Notes: a model not told the origin generated them from the letters alone. 64,000 nucleotides of DNA from JAGOFO01 sp964522105 (GCA_964522105.1 CAZFVA010000010.1:35112-99111), one strand, 5' to 3'; positions 37,001-47,120 are shown, counted from the first letter of the stretch. Program-made: numbers and translations.

Positions 37001-40000
37001 CTACTTCACGTTGCCTTCAATAATCGTAGCGCCCTTGGACCTGCTGATTGCCTTCATTTCGATCTGGATGACAGCACCGGCAGGCATACCAGGGGCAAGT
37101 GACGACAGGTCAATAGCCGGGAGCTGGAATGAGGCCAGCGTATCGCCGGTAAGCATATCCAACACCATCGGCATCGCAACACCACGGATAAGCTGACTTA
37201 TTGTATCTTCAGCCCCGACCAGACCACCATCAATCTGCGCAACTTCAATATCAATGAAAAGCGGCGTTTCGACCTGAATTCCGACCTCGGTGCCGGTCAC
37301 CCCGGGAACCAGCACGATCCTGGCTTCGGCAATCAGGCTTGAATACATGGTCATCTTCATCATGGAGCCAAAAAGCTTCATATTGGCGGTAATCTTGATG
37401 TCACCGGCCTGGAAGAACATCTTGTGCGCAACGTTGCAGTCGGAAATGATCGGCGGCAGCATGAACTCGACGAGCATACTCATGTTCGAGATTCCGTAAG
37501 TCGTCAAATCAACATCGCCAAGCAGTTCCGGGCCCACCGGGATGATCAGACCACCGGAAGCCCATGCTGCATAAAGCGCTTCGTTCAGCACATCATCCTT
37601 CGCGAACAGTTCCATTTCATTGGTATGCGGAAGGACCGGTTCGCCGAAATCGGTACCAAGGCATGTACCGCGACCGATTGAGCCGCGAATCTGCCTGGGC
37701 GGGGTAGTCGTCCTGTCAGGCATAAAGGCCGCAGCAAGACCGATGTCACTTCCAGCCGGAGTGAACGCGATAGTCGAGAACTTACTGATAAGCTGCAGTT
37801 TAATTGGCTGCATACCGGGGATGAAAGACGGGATTTCAAATTCCGGCTCAAGCGCCAGATCGGCGACGGCCCCTTCAATCAGATCCGAAATGCTTCCGGC
37901 CAGTTCCGTCTCAAAGGCGTCCTCGATCATCGTTGCGAAATTACTTTCAAAGAAATCGACAATCCAGTTTAACAGGAAGCCCCAGATACCACCGATATCA
38001 ACGTCCAGGCCGGCAACAACAACATCGGGATTGGTCAGGGACGCCTGCGGATTGCCGTTGCTGTCAACGACCATGTTCAGATCAGCGTTAATCGTTATTG
38101 AGGTAGCTGTGGCGGTTCCGTCAAAGTCCGGACACGCGAATCCACTGACTGGAATATCAACGTCAACCTTGAAATTGGGAATGACGACCTTGACCTTCAG
38201 TTTACCCCAGTCCGGGACAAGGTCGATCGCCATACGGCCATAGCTGATATGCTTCAGATTAACCTTGTAATCACACCAGCCGAAACCACCGGAAGTAACT
38301 GGATTTGTTATAAGCGTTGAAATATCAAGGGTGCTGACAATGTTGGTCAGAAGGGTCGCAATATCATCAGCCGTAGAGGTGTCGTTGTCATCCCAGACCG
38401 TCTTGCCCAGGAATATCTTTACACCATCAAAGATCATTGCCGCCTGCGGGCTGGCCGGGTTCATCGTGACCCACGTGTCCGAGTAGTACGCCGACTGCAC
38501 GACGTAATCCGAATAACCGAACACAACATCCTGACCGTAAGCCACGATCGGGTTCATTCCCTGAAGCAGGTACATATCGGCCTCGAACGTCCAGCCGACA
38601 GGATTAACCATGACGTCCATGCCGTTAAGCGTCACGAACCCGACTATCAGACCGTCCTTCGGATACTCGATATGCCCGCGGACCGTTATGTTCCTTGAAC
38701 CGTTCAGGGTGGCCCCGCGCGGCGGATAGTCAATGATGATCTGGGGGCGACATTCAGGCAGTGCCTTGTGATAACACCCGGGGGCGACGCCGGTTGGCAG
38801 ACAATAATCAAGCGTACAGTCGTTGTCATCGTCACACATGCCGACAACAGGCGAACCGATACAGGCGCCGTCACCACAGATGTCATTAAGCGTGCAGACG
38901 TTGTCGTCATCGCAGAAATTTGTGTTGTTTGTGAAAAGGCAACCTTCGCCGATGACGCAGGAATCTGTCGTACATTCGTTACTGTCATCGCAGACAAGGT
39001 CGGTCGCGCCGGCATTACATGTGCCACCGCCGCAGACGTCGTTCAGACCGCACGGTTCGCCGTCATCACAGGGCGCAGTATTGTTTTCGTTAATGCACCC
39101 GACGAACGGCTCGCATCTGTCGCTTGTACAAATATTGCCGTCATCGCAGTCAAGAATGGCCACACCAGAGACACAATCCCCGGCCTTGCAGGTATCGTTC
39201 AAAGTACACGGATCCAGGTCGTCACACGGATCAGCGTTCGGTATGTGGACGCAACCGTCCAGGCGAACCGGGACGCAACCATCGTCGGTGCAGATATTTT
39301 CATCATCACAGTCCAGACGATCTTCACCCGAGATGCAGGTGCCACTGAAGCATGCGTCCCCGACCGTGCAGATATTTTCGTCATCACACGGGATGTCCAG
39401 GAATTCATGAATACAGCCGAAATCGGGGTGGCAGGCATCCTGCGTACACGAGTTCTGGTCCCAGCATCCAATCAACGAGCCTTTGCACACACCATCTACG
39501 CAAAGATCACTTTCAGTACACAGATTGCCGTCGTTGCACATGCCTTCGACATTCTCGTACACGCAACTGCCATTACTGCACATGTCAGCGGTGCAGGAAT
39601 TATTGTCGTTACAGTTCATGGCATCTGCGACGCACAGCCCTTCATGACAGCGGTCATTCACAGTGCAGGCATCAAGGTCGTCACAGGAAAGATTGTCATC
39701 AGGAAGCAACTGGTCATTCTTCAAAGCTGTCTGACACGAACGACATATTACAGCAGGGTCAATTTCGCCATCTTCAATACATTTGCCATCAATGAAACAC
39801 CAACCCGGTTTCACGTCGTGGGTACATTCTTCCTGTGAAGCGCACTCATCAAAAGTACAGTCAATCCCATCGTCACATTCTTCAACGACGACCCCGGCGC
39901 ACTCAGCGTCGGCGTCACAATAGTCATCAACAGTACACGGGTCAAAATCGTCGCACGTGTCGCCGGGGCGACATGGTGGCGGAACAAAGCCGTCAGAATT

Positions 40001-40198
40001 AAGGTCACGACTCAAATCATCGGCAGAACTGTCACCCGAAATCTGGTCACGGCCGACATCCCCTGCGACATCAACACCGGTGATGACATCAACGTGGGAA
40101 TCGGTACCGTTAATATCTGTCGCTGGACTTGAAGAATCACCACAACCAGACACAACAAAAATCGCAATAAAAACAAGGACTATGGTTCTCGATATCAC
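37001..40198 (-). CDS. Cys-rich repeat lipoprotein with BPI/LBP-like (TULIP) C-terminal module
   Basis: A GTG at 40198 six bases after GGAGG gives MISRTIVLVFIAIFVVSGC, a clean lipoprotein signal; an ATG-type start 12 codons earlier would spoil it. The layout equals that of the neighbour at 33776-36985: acidic linker, stalk of CDDxNxCTxDxC repeats, an Ig-like block (DYPPRGATLNGSRNITVRG), and from about residue 575 a BPI-like region with KVVIPNFKVDVDI, GFLLNWIVDFFESNFATMIE and MELFAKDDVLNEALYAAW. The two are clearly tandem duplicates that have diverged. It is first in the operon, behind a good promoter, so probably sets expression of all three. Confidence 0.86.
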   Translation of the reverse strand: MISRTIVLVFIAIFVVSGCGDSSSPATDINGTDSHVDVITGVDVAGDVGRDQISGDSSADDLSRDLNSDGFVPPPCRPGDTCDDFDPCTVDDYCDADAECAGVVVEECDDGIDCTFDECASQEECTHDVKPGWCFIDGKCIEDGEIDPAVICRSCQTALKNDQLLPDDNLSCDDLDACTVNDRCHEGLCVADAMNCNDNNSCTADMCSNGSCVYENVEGMCNDGNLCTESDLCVDGVCKGSLIGCWDQNSCTQDACHPDFGCIHEFLDIPCDDENICTVGDACFSGTCISGEDRLDCDDENICTDDGCVPVRLDGCVHIPNADPCDDLDPCTLNDTCKAGDCVSGVAILDCDDGNICTSDRCEPFVGCINENNTAPCDDGEPCGLNDVCGGGTCNAGATDLVCDDSNECTTDSCVIGEGCLFTNNTNFCDDDNVCTLNDICGDGACIGSPVVGMCDDDNDCTLDYCLPTGVAPGCYHKALPECRPQIIIDYPPRGATLNGSRNITVRGHIEYPKDGLIVGFVTLNGMDVMVNPVGWTFEADMYLLQGMNPIVAYGQDVVFGYSDYVVQSAYYSDTWVTMNPASPQAAMIFDGVKIFLGKTVWDDNDTSTADDIATLLTNIVSTLDISTLITNPVTSGGFGWCDYKVNLKHISYGRMAIDLVPDWGKLKVKVVIPNFKVDVDIPVSGFACPDFDGTATATSITINADLNMVVDSNGNPQASLTNPDVVVAGLDVDIGGIWGFLLNWIVDFFESNFATMIEDAFETELAGSISDLIEGAVADLALEPEFEIPSFIPGMQPIKLQLISKFSTIAFTPAGSDIGLAAAFMPDRTTTPPRQIRGSIGRGTCLGTDFGEPVLPHTNEMELFAKDDVLNEALYAAWASGGLIIPVGPELLGDVDLTTYGISNMSMLVEFMLPPIISDCNVAHKMFFQAGDIKITANMKLFGSMMKMTMYSSLIAEARIVLVPGVTGTEVGIQVETPLFIDIEVAQIDGGLVGAEDTISQLIRGVAMPMVLDMLTGDTLASFQLPAIDLSSLAPGMPAGAVIQIEMKAISRSKGATIIEGNVK

Positions 40199-40275
40199 CG
40201 AGGACCTCCACATGATTTCAGATAATTTCACCAATCACTGTCCACATCAGCGATGCAGGCAGAAATCTCCCATGA

Positions 40276-40304
40276 ATTTTAGGGAATACAAGTAACTTAC
40301 ACAA
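40276..40304 (-). promoter_or_regulatory. Promoter for the Cys-rich lipoprotein operon
   Basis: On the minus strand TTGTGT, 17-base spacer, TAAAAT (5 of 6 matches), about 78 bases upstream of the GTG start. The rest of the 175-base gap to fadA shows nothing else I can name. Confidence 0.5.
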
Positions 40305-40373
40305 TAGCTGTATATAGATTGATGTCGTTTTGGACGTCAGGGAAATCGTTGAAGCTGAAAACTAATCAGACGA

Positions 40374-41546
40374 TCAGGAGAGGTTCTCGAGGAGGCCAGC
40401 GCCGCCCATGCCGCCGCCGATACACATCGACACGACACTGTAACGGGCCTTGATTCTCTGCATTTCGTAAAGTGCCTGGACGGTCAGTTTTGCGCCGGTA
40501 CATCCGAGCGGATGACCTGTCGCAATAGCTCCACCATTCGGGTTCACTTTAGCCGGGTCAATGACGTTGTCCTTCGACAGAATGTCGCAGACGGCCAGAG
40601 ACTGAGCGGCAAATGCTTCGTTCAGTTCGTAGAAGGCAATGTCCTTGTCCGACACGCCAGTCTTGGCGAACAGCTTGGGAATGGCAAGCGCGGGGCCGAT
40701 GCCCATGACTTCCGGACCGCAGCCGGCAACCATGAAACTGACAAATCTTGCCATCGGCTTCAGGCCTGACTTCTTCATGGCTTCTTCGCTCATCAGAACA
40801 ACAGCGGCTGCGCCGTCACTGGTCTGTGAGGAGTTACCTGCTGTTACGGATCCACCGGTCATGAACGCGGCCTTAAGGGCCGACAGTCCCTGAGCTGTGG
40901 TTCCGGCACGCGGACCTTCGTCCATGTCGAATGCAACCGGACCCTTTCCATCAAAGCTGTCAACCATCACAGGAACGATCTGGCTGGCCCAGATGCCGTC
41001 TGCGATTGCCTTCAGAGCTTTGTCATGGGAAGCGGCGGCGAATTCGTCCTGACGCTCGCGGGTGATTCCGTACTGCGCGACCAGGGTTTCAGCGGTGATA
41101 CCCATGGAAGCATACGCATCCGGCATTTTCGCCATAAGTCCCGGGTCCGGCATCAGATTGAAGCCGCCCATCGGGACGGATGACATGCTTTCAACGCCGC
41201 CGGCGACGATAACATCGGAATATCCCGAAGAAATCGCCTGAGCGCCGAGGGCAATGGACTGAAGACCGGATGAACAGAAACGGTTCACTGTCATACCGGG
41301 GACGGAGATCGGCAGACCGGCTGCGAAACAGGCGATACGACCGATGTTCATGCCCTGCGGGCCTTCCGGCATTGCACAGCCGATGATGACGTCATCAATC
41401 GTGTTTACGTCGAGTCCGACTGCACGATCAACTGCGCCCCTGACTGCGATTCCGACCAACGTTTCCGGCCTTACGCTACGGAGAGAACCTTTCTTTGACC
41501 TTCCAACGGCCGTTCTGGCGGCCGCTACAATATAAACGTCTCGCAT
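40374..41546 (-). CDS. fadA: Acetyl-CoA acyltransferase (thiolase)
   Basis: Last step of fatty-acid beta-oxidation: thiolytic cleavage of 3-ketoacyl-CoA. The acyl-accepting cysteine is in VNRFCSSGLQSI (C91); the other catalytic blocks are NEAFA, GGAIATGHPLGCTG and CIGGGMGGAGLLE. Length of 390 residues is usual. It sits 9 bases downstream of the FadN-type multifunctional enzyme, with a GGAGG site, so the two form an operon and probably a complex. A purely biosynthetic acetoacetyl-CoA role is possible but less likely here. Confidence 0.95.
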   Translation of the reverse strand: MRDVYIVAAARTAVGRSKKGSLRSVRPETLVGIAVRGAVDRAVGLDVNTIDDVIIGCAMPEGPQGMNIGRIACFAAGLPISVPGMTVNRFCSSGLQSIALGAQAISSGYSDVIVAGGVESMSSVPMGGFNLMPDPGLMAKMPDAYASMGITAETLVAQYGITRERQDEFAAASHDKALKAIADGIWASQIVPVMVDSFDGKGPVAFDMDEGPRAGTTAQGLSALKAAFMTGGSVTAGNSSQTSDGAAAVVLMSEEAMKKSGLKPMARFVSFMVAGCGPEVMGIGPALAIPKLFAKTGVSDKDIAFYELNEAFAAQSLAVCDILSKDNVIDPAKVNPNGGAIATGHPLGCTGAKLTVQALYEMQRIKARYSVVSMCIGGGMGGAGLLENLS

Positions 41547-41555
41547 TGGAACCTC

Positions 41556-43934
41556 CTAATTCCTGAGGGGTTTTCCGGTATCCAGCATGTGCTGAATACG
41601 GTCCTGCGTCTGCTCCATCCCACACAACGTCAGGAATGCCTCGCATTCCAGGTCCAGGACGTGCTGTTCTGTAACCTTGGTTCCCGGCCTGATATCACCG
41701 CCGCACAGTACCTTGGCTAACTGGCCGGCAACGTTGAAGTCATGGGGGGTAATCTGTTTCGCTGAACGGAACTGACGCAGACCGGCGTCAAAGTAAGCAA
41801 GGCCGTCCCTTCCGGGCAGCACAAGCCAATCCGGCGCTGGCGGAGGCGTAAAGCCGGCGCGGGCCAGTCCGAGGACCGTCTGCTTGGCGTCGTTCAGAAG
41901 TGAATCACGGGAAAGAGTGATCTGGTCGGTTTTTCTGACAAAGCCGTAACGACGAGCTTCGAACGCGCTCATCGAAACCTTCGCCATCGCTATGGTTTCA
42001 AAAACCTTGGCGATGTACGGAAGTCTTGACAGATCGGCATTGTCGCCGGGAATCGCTTCCAGGCCCCTGACCAGCATTTCCTTGGTTCCGCCGCCGGCCG
42101 GGATGACGCCGACGCCGGCTTCGACCAGACCCATGTACAGTTCAGCGTGCGGACGCATTGCAGATGCATGCAGACAAATTTCAGCGCAACCACCGAAGGT
42201 CATGCCGAACGGAGCTGCCACAACCGGCTTCGAGCAGTACTTAAACCGCATGACGCCTAACTGCAGATAGCGAATAACCTTTTCCAGCATGTCCCAGTTG
42301 CCTGCCCGGGCAGCCATCAGAACCATGCCGATGTTGGCGCCAACGCCGAAATGCTCGCCATCATTGGAAATTACGAGACCTTCAAAGCGGTCTTCGACAA
42401 CGTCCACTGCGTCGTGCATCATGGCCATGACGTCATCGTCAATGGTGTTCATCTTTGTGCGGAACTCAAGACACGCAACTCCGTCGCCGAGGTCAACCAG
42501 GTTGGCGCCGAGGTTCTTCTTGACGATCCTGCCCTGCTCGCGCAGTGTATCCAGAACGAGTGACCATGCCGGGTTCGCGATTTCCTTGACGGACTTCGAA
42601 ACGAAATCGTAGTAAGTGCGGTTGACGCCCTTACGACCGTAGAACGACGTTACGCCGGCGGCCAGCATGTCCAGAACGAGCTTCGGTACTTCGTACCCGT
42701 CAGCCTGCATGCGCTTGACCGAGTCAGCAACACCGATGGCATCCCACGTCTCGAACGGTCCCATTTCCCAGTTAAATCCCCACTTCATGCCGTTGTCGAT
42801 GTTGACTACGTCATCAGAGATTTCACCGATTCTCTTCGCAGAGTAAATCAGTGACTGGGCCAGGATCTTCCAGGCGAGCTTTCCGGCGCGATCTTCAGAA
42901 GCGATAAGGGTCTTGGTGCGCTCGGCAAGCGTCATGCCCTTAATGTTGCTGAGTGATTCGAAGGAAACCTTGGAACACGGAATGTATTCAAGGGTCTTCG
43001 GATCCATTACAAGCTTTTCGCCCTTCGGGCCCTTGCAATAGAAACCAGCCTTGGTCTTTGCGCCGAGAAGGCCCTTCTTGACCATGGCGTTCATGAATTC
43101 CGGAACTGTAAATGCGTCACGTTCCGGGTCATTCGGCAGTTTTTCAAGACAGGTGTTCGAGACGTGAGAGAACACGTCAAGACCGACCATATCAAGCGTT
43201 TTGAAGGCAGCGGACTTCGGGCGGCCCAGGGGCTTGCCGAAAATCGCGTCGACTTCTTCGACGGTGTAACCATCGTCGAGCATCGCATGAATTGTCTTAA
43301 CCATGGAGTAGATGCCGATACGGTTGGCGATGAAATTGGGGGTGTCCTTTCCGAAAACGATACCCTTACCCAGTCTCTTGCTTCCGAAGTCAGCCCATAT
43401 CTTCATGGTTTCTTCACTGGTGTCGGGACCGGCAACCAGTTCAAGCAACTTCATGAAACGAACAGGATTGAAGAAATGCGTAACAAGGAAGCGATCCCGT
43501 GTGAACATCGGAAGGGCTTCAGCCATGTCCGCAATGCAAAGACCGGATGTGTTTGAAGAAAGAATAGCATCCGGCTTCATGAACGGGGCAATCTTGGCAA
43601 AAAGCTGCTTCTTGATCTCAAGATTTTCAATGATGGCTTCGATGATCAGATCACATTCAGCAATCTTGGAAAGATCATCATCAAAGTTCCCGGGGATGAC
43701 CAGATCGGCGCCACCCTTGTCATAGAACAGCGGTGCCGGCTTGAATTTCAAAGCCAGCTCGATGCCCTTGACCGCAAAAGCCGAGCGGGCTTCATGCGAC
43801 TGTTCCGGTCCAACACCATTGGGAACCATGTCAAGCAAATACGTCTTGATTCCGGCGTTCGCGAGGTGGGCAGCAATGCCCGATCCCATGACGCCGCCGC
43901 CAAGAACAGCGGCAGTACGGATACTGAACGACAT
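41556..43934 (-). CDS. 3-hydroxyacyl-CoA dehydrogenase / enoyl-CoA hydratase fusion, FadN type
   Basis: Carries the middle two steps of beta-oxidation. Unlike E. coli FadB, the dehydrogenase comes first: VLGGGVMGSGIAAHLA binds NAD, SSNTSGL and THFFNPVRFMKLLELV follow, and the C-terminal domain of the HAD part ends near residue 400. The enoyl-CoA hydratase/isomerase part lies at about 470-720 (FGMTFGGCAEICLHA, GLVEAGVGVIPAGGG). This order and the length of 792 match FadN-type proteins known from Bacillus. AGGAGG precedes the ATG. The 162-base region upstream holds the nrdJ terminator. Confidence 0.93.
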   Translation of the reverse strand: MSFSIRTAAVLGGGVMGSGIAAHLANAGIKTYLLDMVPNGVGPEQSHEARSAFAVKGIELALKFKPAPLFYDKGGADLVIPGNFDDDLSKIAECDLIIEAIIENLEIKKQLFAKIAPFMKPDAILSSNTSGLCIADMAEALPMFTRDRFLVTHFFNPVRFMKLLELVAGPDTSEETMKIWADFGSKRLGKGIVFGKDTPNFIANRIGIYSMVKTIHAMLDDGYTVEEVDAIFGKPLGRPKSAAFKTLDMVGLDVFSHVSNTCLEKLPNDPERDAFTVPEFMNAMVKKGLLGAKTKAGFYCKGPKGEKLVMDPKTLEYIPCSKVSFESLSNIKGMTLAERTKTLIASEDRAGKLAWKILAQSLIYSAKRIGEISDDVVNIDNGMKWGFNWEMGPFETWDAIGVADSVKRMQADGYEVPKLVLDMLAAGVTSFYGRKGVNRTYYDFVSKSVKEIANPAWSLVLDTLREQGRIVKKNLGANLVDLGDGVACLEFRTKMNTIDDDVMAMMHDAVDVVEDRFEGLVISNDGEHFGVGANIGMVLMAARAGNWDMLEKVIRYLQLGVMRFKYCSKPVVAAPFGMTFGGCAEICLHASAMRPHAELYMGLVEAGVGVIPAGGGTKEMLVRGLEAIPGDNADLSRLPYIAKVFETIAMAKVSMSAFEARRYGFVRKTDQITLSRDSLLNDAKQTVLGLARAGFTPPPAPDWLVLPGRDGLAYFDAGLRQFRSAKQITPHDFNVAGQLAKVLCGGDIRPGTKVTEQHVLDLECEAFLTLCGMEQTQDRIQHMLDTGKPLRN

Positions 43935-44053
43935 ACGAACCTCCTGTTAAAAGGGTTACGTTTCCAGAGCACGCATCGAAGAACAACCCGGTTATCAAAA
44001 CAGAGCCGGAAAAAGAAATCAAGCGTAGTTAATTGGAAAAAGGCTCAGATGTG

Positions 44054-44086
44054 AAAAAAAACACAGACAGTGGCCATGAACCACCG
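44054..44086 (-). terminator. Probable intrinsic terminator of nrdJ
   Basis: Downstream of the nrdJ stop, the minus-strand transcript has CGGTGG-7-CCACTG (six pairs, one G-U) followed after five bases by a run of eight U. Confidence 0.6.
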
Positions 44087-44096
44087 GAGGCAGTGT

Positions 44097-47072
44097 CTAG
44101 GAACACCCTGAAGTAGAGCCGCAGTTAAGGCATTTGTAACATTTTCCGCTTCGAACCATCACAAAACCACAATCGGAACATGGGGGCGCATCATCCTGAC
44201 CCTGAAACAGATCATTCTGATTCGGTGCCTCGGGCGGCGGCCCGTCATCTGTGGCCATCGCCTCCAGGTCAGGCGGCATCGCGATCTGATGATAGCCCTT
44301 GGTATTCTTGACGAACTTCAGATCCAGCCACCTGAAAACGTAATCGACGATTGACTTGGCATACCCGATTGCAGGATTGGACGAGAAGCCGTTCGGTTCA
44401 AACCTGACGTGCGAAAACTTTTCGACCAGGACTTCAAGGGGAACGCCGTACTGAAGCGCAATCGACACAGACGTGGCAAAGCTGTCCATAAGGCCGCGAA
44501 TCACGGACCCCTGCTTCGCCATCATGATGAATATCTCGCCAGGACGGCCGTCTTCATGCATTCCGACCGTGATGTACCCATCGAAACCGGCAATCGTAAA
44601 CTTGTGCGTCAGCGACACGCGTTCATCAGGCAGTCTGGTCCGAACCGGTTTTAACTCCTCAACCACCTTTTCCGGAACAGCTTCCTTTTCCCGGCTGGTC
44701 ATCACAGGCTGGGTACCCTTGGAACCGTCGCGATAAATTGCGACAGCTTTCAAACCGTATTTCCACGCATCGATGTAGGCCTTCTTGACATCTTCAACGG
44801 TGGAATCGGCAGGCATGTTGACAGTCTTCGATATGGCGCCTGAAAGGAAAGGCTGAACTGCGCCCATCATATGGATGTGACCGTCAACTGTGATTGACCG
44901 GCTGCCGTTGATCGGCCTGAAGGCGCAATCAAAAACACTCAGATGCTCGGGTTTCAGGGCAGGAGCCCCTTCAATCGTGTCATTACGGTCAATAAAATCA
45001 ACAATTGCGGCAACTTCCTGATCGCTGTAGCCAAGATGGGTCAGCGCCGATGGCACAGTCCGGTTGACAATCTTCATCATGCCGCCGCCAACCAGGCTCT
45101 TGTACTTGACGATCGCCAGTTCGGGCTCGATGCCGGTCGTGTCGCAGTCCATCATGAAACCAATGGTCCCGGTCGGGGCCAGAAGCGTCGTCTGGGCATT
45201 GCGGAATCCGTATTTCTGCCCGAGAGTTACAGCTTCATCCCACGAAGCGCGAGCTGCAGCCATGACACCGTCCGGCACGAAACTTTCCTTAACACGCTCA
45301 AGCGCAGCCCGGTGTTTACGAATTACCCGCAGCATCGAAACGCTGTTCTTGTCGTACTCAGCAAACGGACCGACTCTGGCGGCAAGAAGGGCGCTCTGAA
45401 CGTAGGCTTCACCGGTCATCAAAGCTGAAATTGCGGCTGCAAAGGCGCGCCCGGCATCACTGTCATAAGCCATACCCCGGCTCATCAACAGGGCTCCAAG
45501 ATTCGCATAGCCAAGGCCAAGCGGCCTGAACCTTTCAGAGTTGCGACCAATGGCTTCGGTCGGATACTTTGCACTGGAAATGATGACTTCCTGAGCAATA
45601 ATGAACGTCCGGACAGCGTGCTTGAAGCCGTCAACATCGAAGCGACCGTCGTCGCCGACAAAACGCATCAAGTTCAGTGACGCCAGATTGCATGCCGAAT
45701 TATCAAGGAACATGAACTCTGAACACGGGTTGGATGCGTTAATCCGCCCCGAGGCAGCGCACGTGTTCCAATCATTTATTATTGTGTCGAACTGCATGCC
45801 CGGGTCACCGCAGCGGTGGGCAGCAGCCGAAATCCGATCCATCAAATCATTTGCGCTGAACGTCTCGATCGGCTGGCGCCCTACAACGGAAAGCGTTTTC
45901 CACATGCCCTCGTTGACGACAGCCTGCATGAAATCATCTGTAGCCCGAACAGAATTGTTGGCATTCTGAAAGAAAATCGAGTCATAGGCCTCGCCGCCGA
46001 ACGAACCGTCATATCCAGCCTTGATAAGCGCAAGGGCCTTGTCTTCTTCCTTTACCTTACACTCGATGAAACTGACGATGTCGGGATGGTCGGCGTTAAG
46101 AATGACCATCTTCGCGGCACGCCTGGTCTTTCCACCGCTTTTGATTACACCGGCAAACGAGTCATATCCGCGCATGAACGAAACGGGACCCGAAGGCACT
46201 CCGCCGCCGCGCAGCTTTTCTTTTGATGACCGCAGGGTCGAAAAGTTTGATCCCGTACCGGACCCGAACTTGAAAAGCATGCCTTCGATGACGGCCAGGC
46301 CAAGGATGCTTTCCATCGTGTCTTCGACAGCATTAATAAAGCAGGCTGAACACTGGGGATGCTCTTCCAGACCGACATTGAACCACACAGGACTGTTAAA
46401 TGAGCCGAACTGATGAAGTACCAGCCAGGCCAGTTCGTCCCGGAAGGCATCAACAGAATCGCTGTCAGGGAAATACCCTTCATTCAAAGCCCAGCCGGCG
46501 ATGGTGTTGGTGACGCGCGAAATCATCGCCTTGACGCTTGATTCCCTGTCGGGCCGCCCGAGCGCGCCGATGAAATACTTGGACGCAATGACGTTGGACG
46601 CAGTCTGGGAATAGCTTACCGGGAAGTCCATTCCAGTCTGAGCAAACACGACTGTCTTATCCTGAGCCTTGATTTCCGCGTCGCGTTTTTCCCACTCAAC
46701 CGTTTCAAATACATCCAGACCGGCCTTGCTGTAGCGCCTTGCATAAGGCATGGCAAAATTGTTCATACCGGTCTCGGGACATTCCGTACTCATCATTTCC
46801 TCGTTAGATAACACCGGGGCAGACACCGGCAGGACTACGTCAAAGTCTGCGTCCACGTTAATTACATTAACAATGTCAACAGCATCGACAACACCAACAG
46901 CCCCTGCAAGGCTGACAGACTCAAGCTGATCAGGGCCGGACTCGAACCCCTCTGGAGGGGACTCAAACTCATCAGGAATAAACGTGGCGGGTTCAGATAC
47001 GACAGGTTCCGCCGCGTCCGAAATGTCATCACCGGCCGTCCCGAACAGGTCACTCTCGTAATTATTTCCCAT
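44097..47072 (-). CDS. nrdJ: Vitamin B12-dependent ribonucleotide reductase (class II)
   Basis: Reduces ribonucleotides to deoxyribonucleotides with adenosylcobalamin, so DNA precursors can be made with or without oxygen. Visible blocks: FNSPVWFNVG, QCSACFIN (active-site Cys region), SGTGSNFSTLR, ASNPCSEFMFLDNSACNLASL and APTGTIGFMMDCDTTGIEP. The C terminus is the family's Cys tail / zinc ribbon, CSDCGFVMVRSGKCYKCLNC. An acidic N-terminal extension of about 95 residues rich in Asp, Val and Glu precedes the core and is unusual. Tandem NrdR-like boxes lie upstream. No class I or III reductase is in the window. Confidence 0.96.
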   Translation of the reverse strand: MGNNYESDLFGTAGDDISDAAEPVVSEPATFIPDEFESPPEGFESGPDQLESVSLAGAVGVVDAVDIVNVINVDADFDVVLPVSAPVLSNEEMMSTECPETGMNNFAMPYARRYSKAGLDVFETVEWEKRDAEIKAQDKTVVFAQTGMDFPVSYSQTASNVIASKYFIGALGRPDRESSVKAMISRVTNTIAGWALNEGYFPDSDSVDAFRDELAWLVLHQFGSFNSPVWFNVGLEEHPQCSACFINAVEDTMESILGLAVIEGMLFKFGSGTGSNFSTLRSSKEKLRGGGVPSGPVSFMRGYDSFAGVIKSGGKTRRAAKMVILNADHPDIVSFIECKVKEEDKALALIKAGYDGSFGGEAYDSIFFQNANNSVRATDDFMQAVVNEGMWKTLSVVGRQPIETFSANDLMDRISAAAHRCGDPGMQFDTIINDWNTCAASGRINASNPCSEFMFLDNSACNLASLNLMRFVGDDGRFDVDGFKHAVRTFIIAQEVIISSAKYPTEAIGRNSERFRPLGLGYANLGALLMSRGMAYDSDAGRAFAAAISALMTGEAYVQSALLAARVGPFAEYDKNSVSMLRVIRKHRAALERVKESFVPDGVMAAARASWDEAVTLGQKYGFRNAQTTLLAPTGTIGFMMDCDTTGIEPELAIVKYKSLVGGGMMKIVNRTVPSALTHLGYSDQEVAAIVDFIDRNDTIEGAPALKPEHLSVFDCAFRPINGSRSITVDGHIHMMGAVQPFLSGAISKTVNMPADSTVEDVKKAYIDAWKYGLKAVAIYRDGSKGTQPVMTSREKEAVPEKVVEELKPVRTRLPDERVSLTHKFTIAGFDGYITVGMHEDGRPGEIFIMMAKQGSVIRGLMDSFATSVSIALQYGVPLEVLVEKFSHVRFEPNGFSSNPAIGYAKSIVDYVFRWLDLKFVKNTKGYHQIAMPPDLEAMATDDGPPPEAPNQNDLFQGQDDAPPCSDCGFVMVRSGKCYKCLNCGSTSGCS

Positions 47073-47120
47073 AGCTTGCCGCTCTTAATCCCCTCAACAT
47101 TTCACAAGTGTCGAAGCCTA

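Noticed and set aside
38768..39838. Plus-strand open frame of 356 codons opposite the Cys-rich repeats
   Set aside because: Repetitive Asp/Cys codons on the coding strand leave the antisense frame open; no independent support.
31595..40198. Regular short repeats that could be mistaken for a CRISPR array
   Set aside because: The periodicity comes from protein repeats CDDxNxCT; the DNA units differ in sequence and length and stay in frame.
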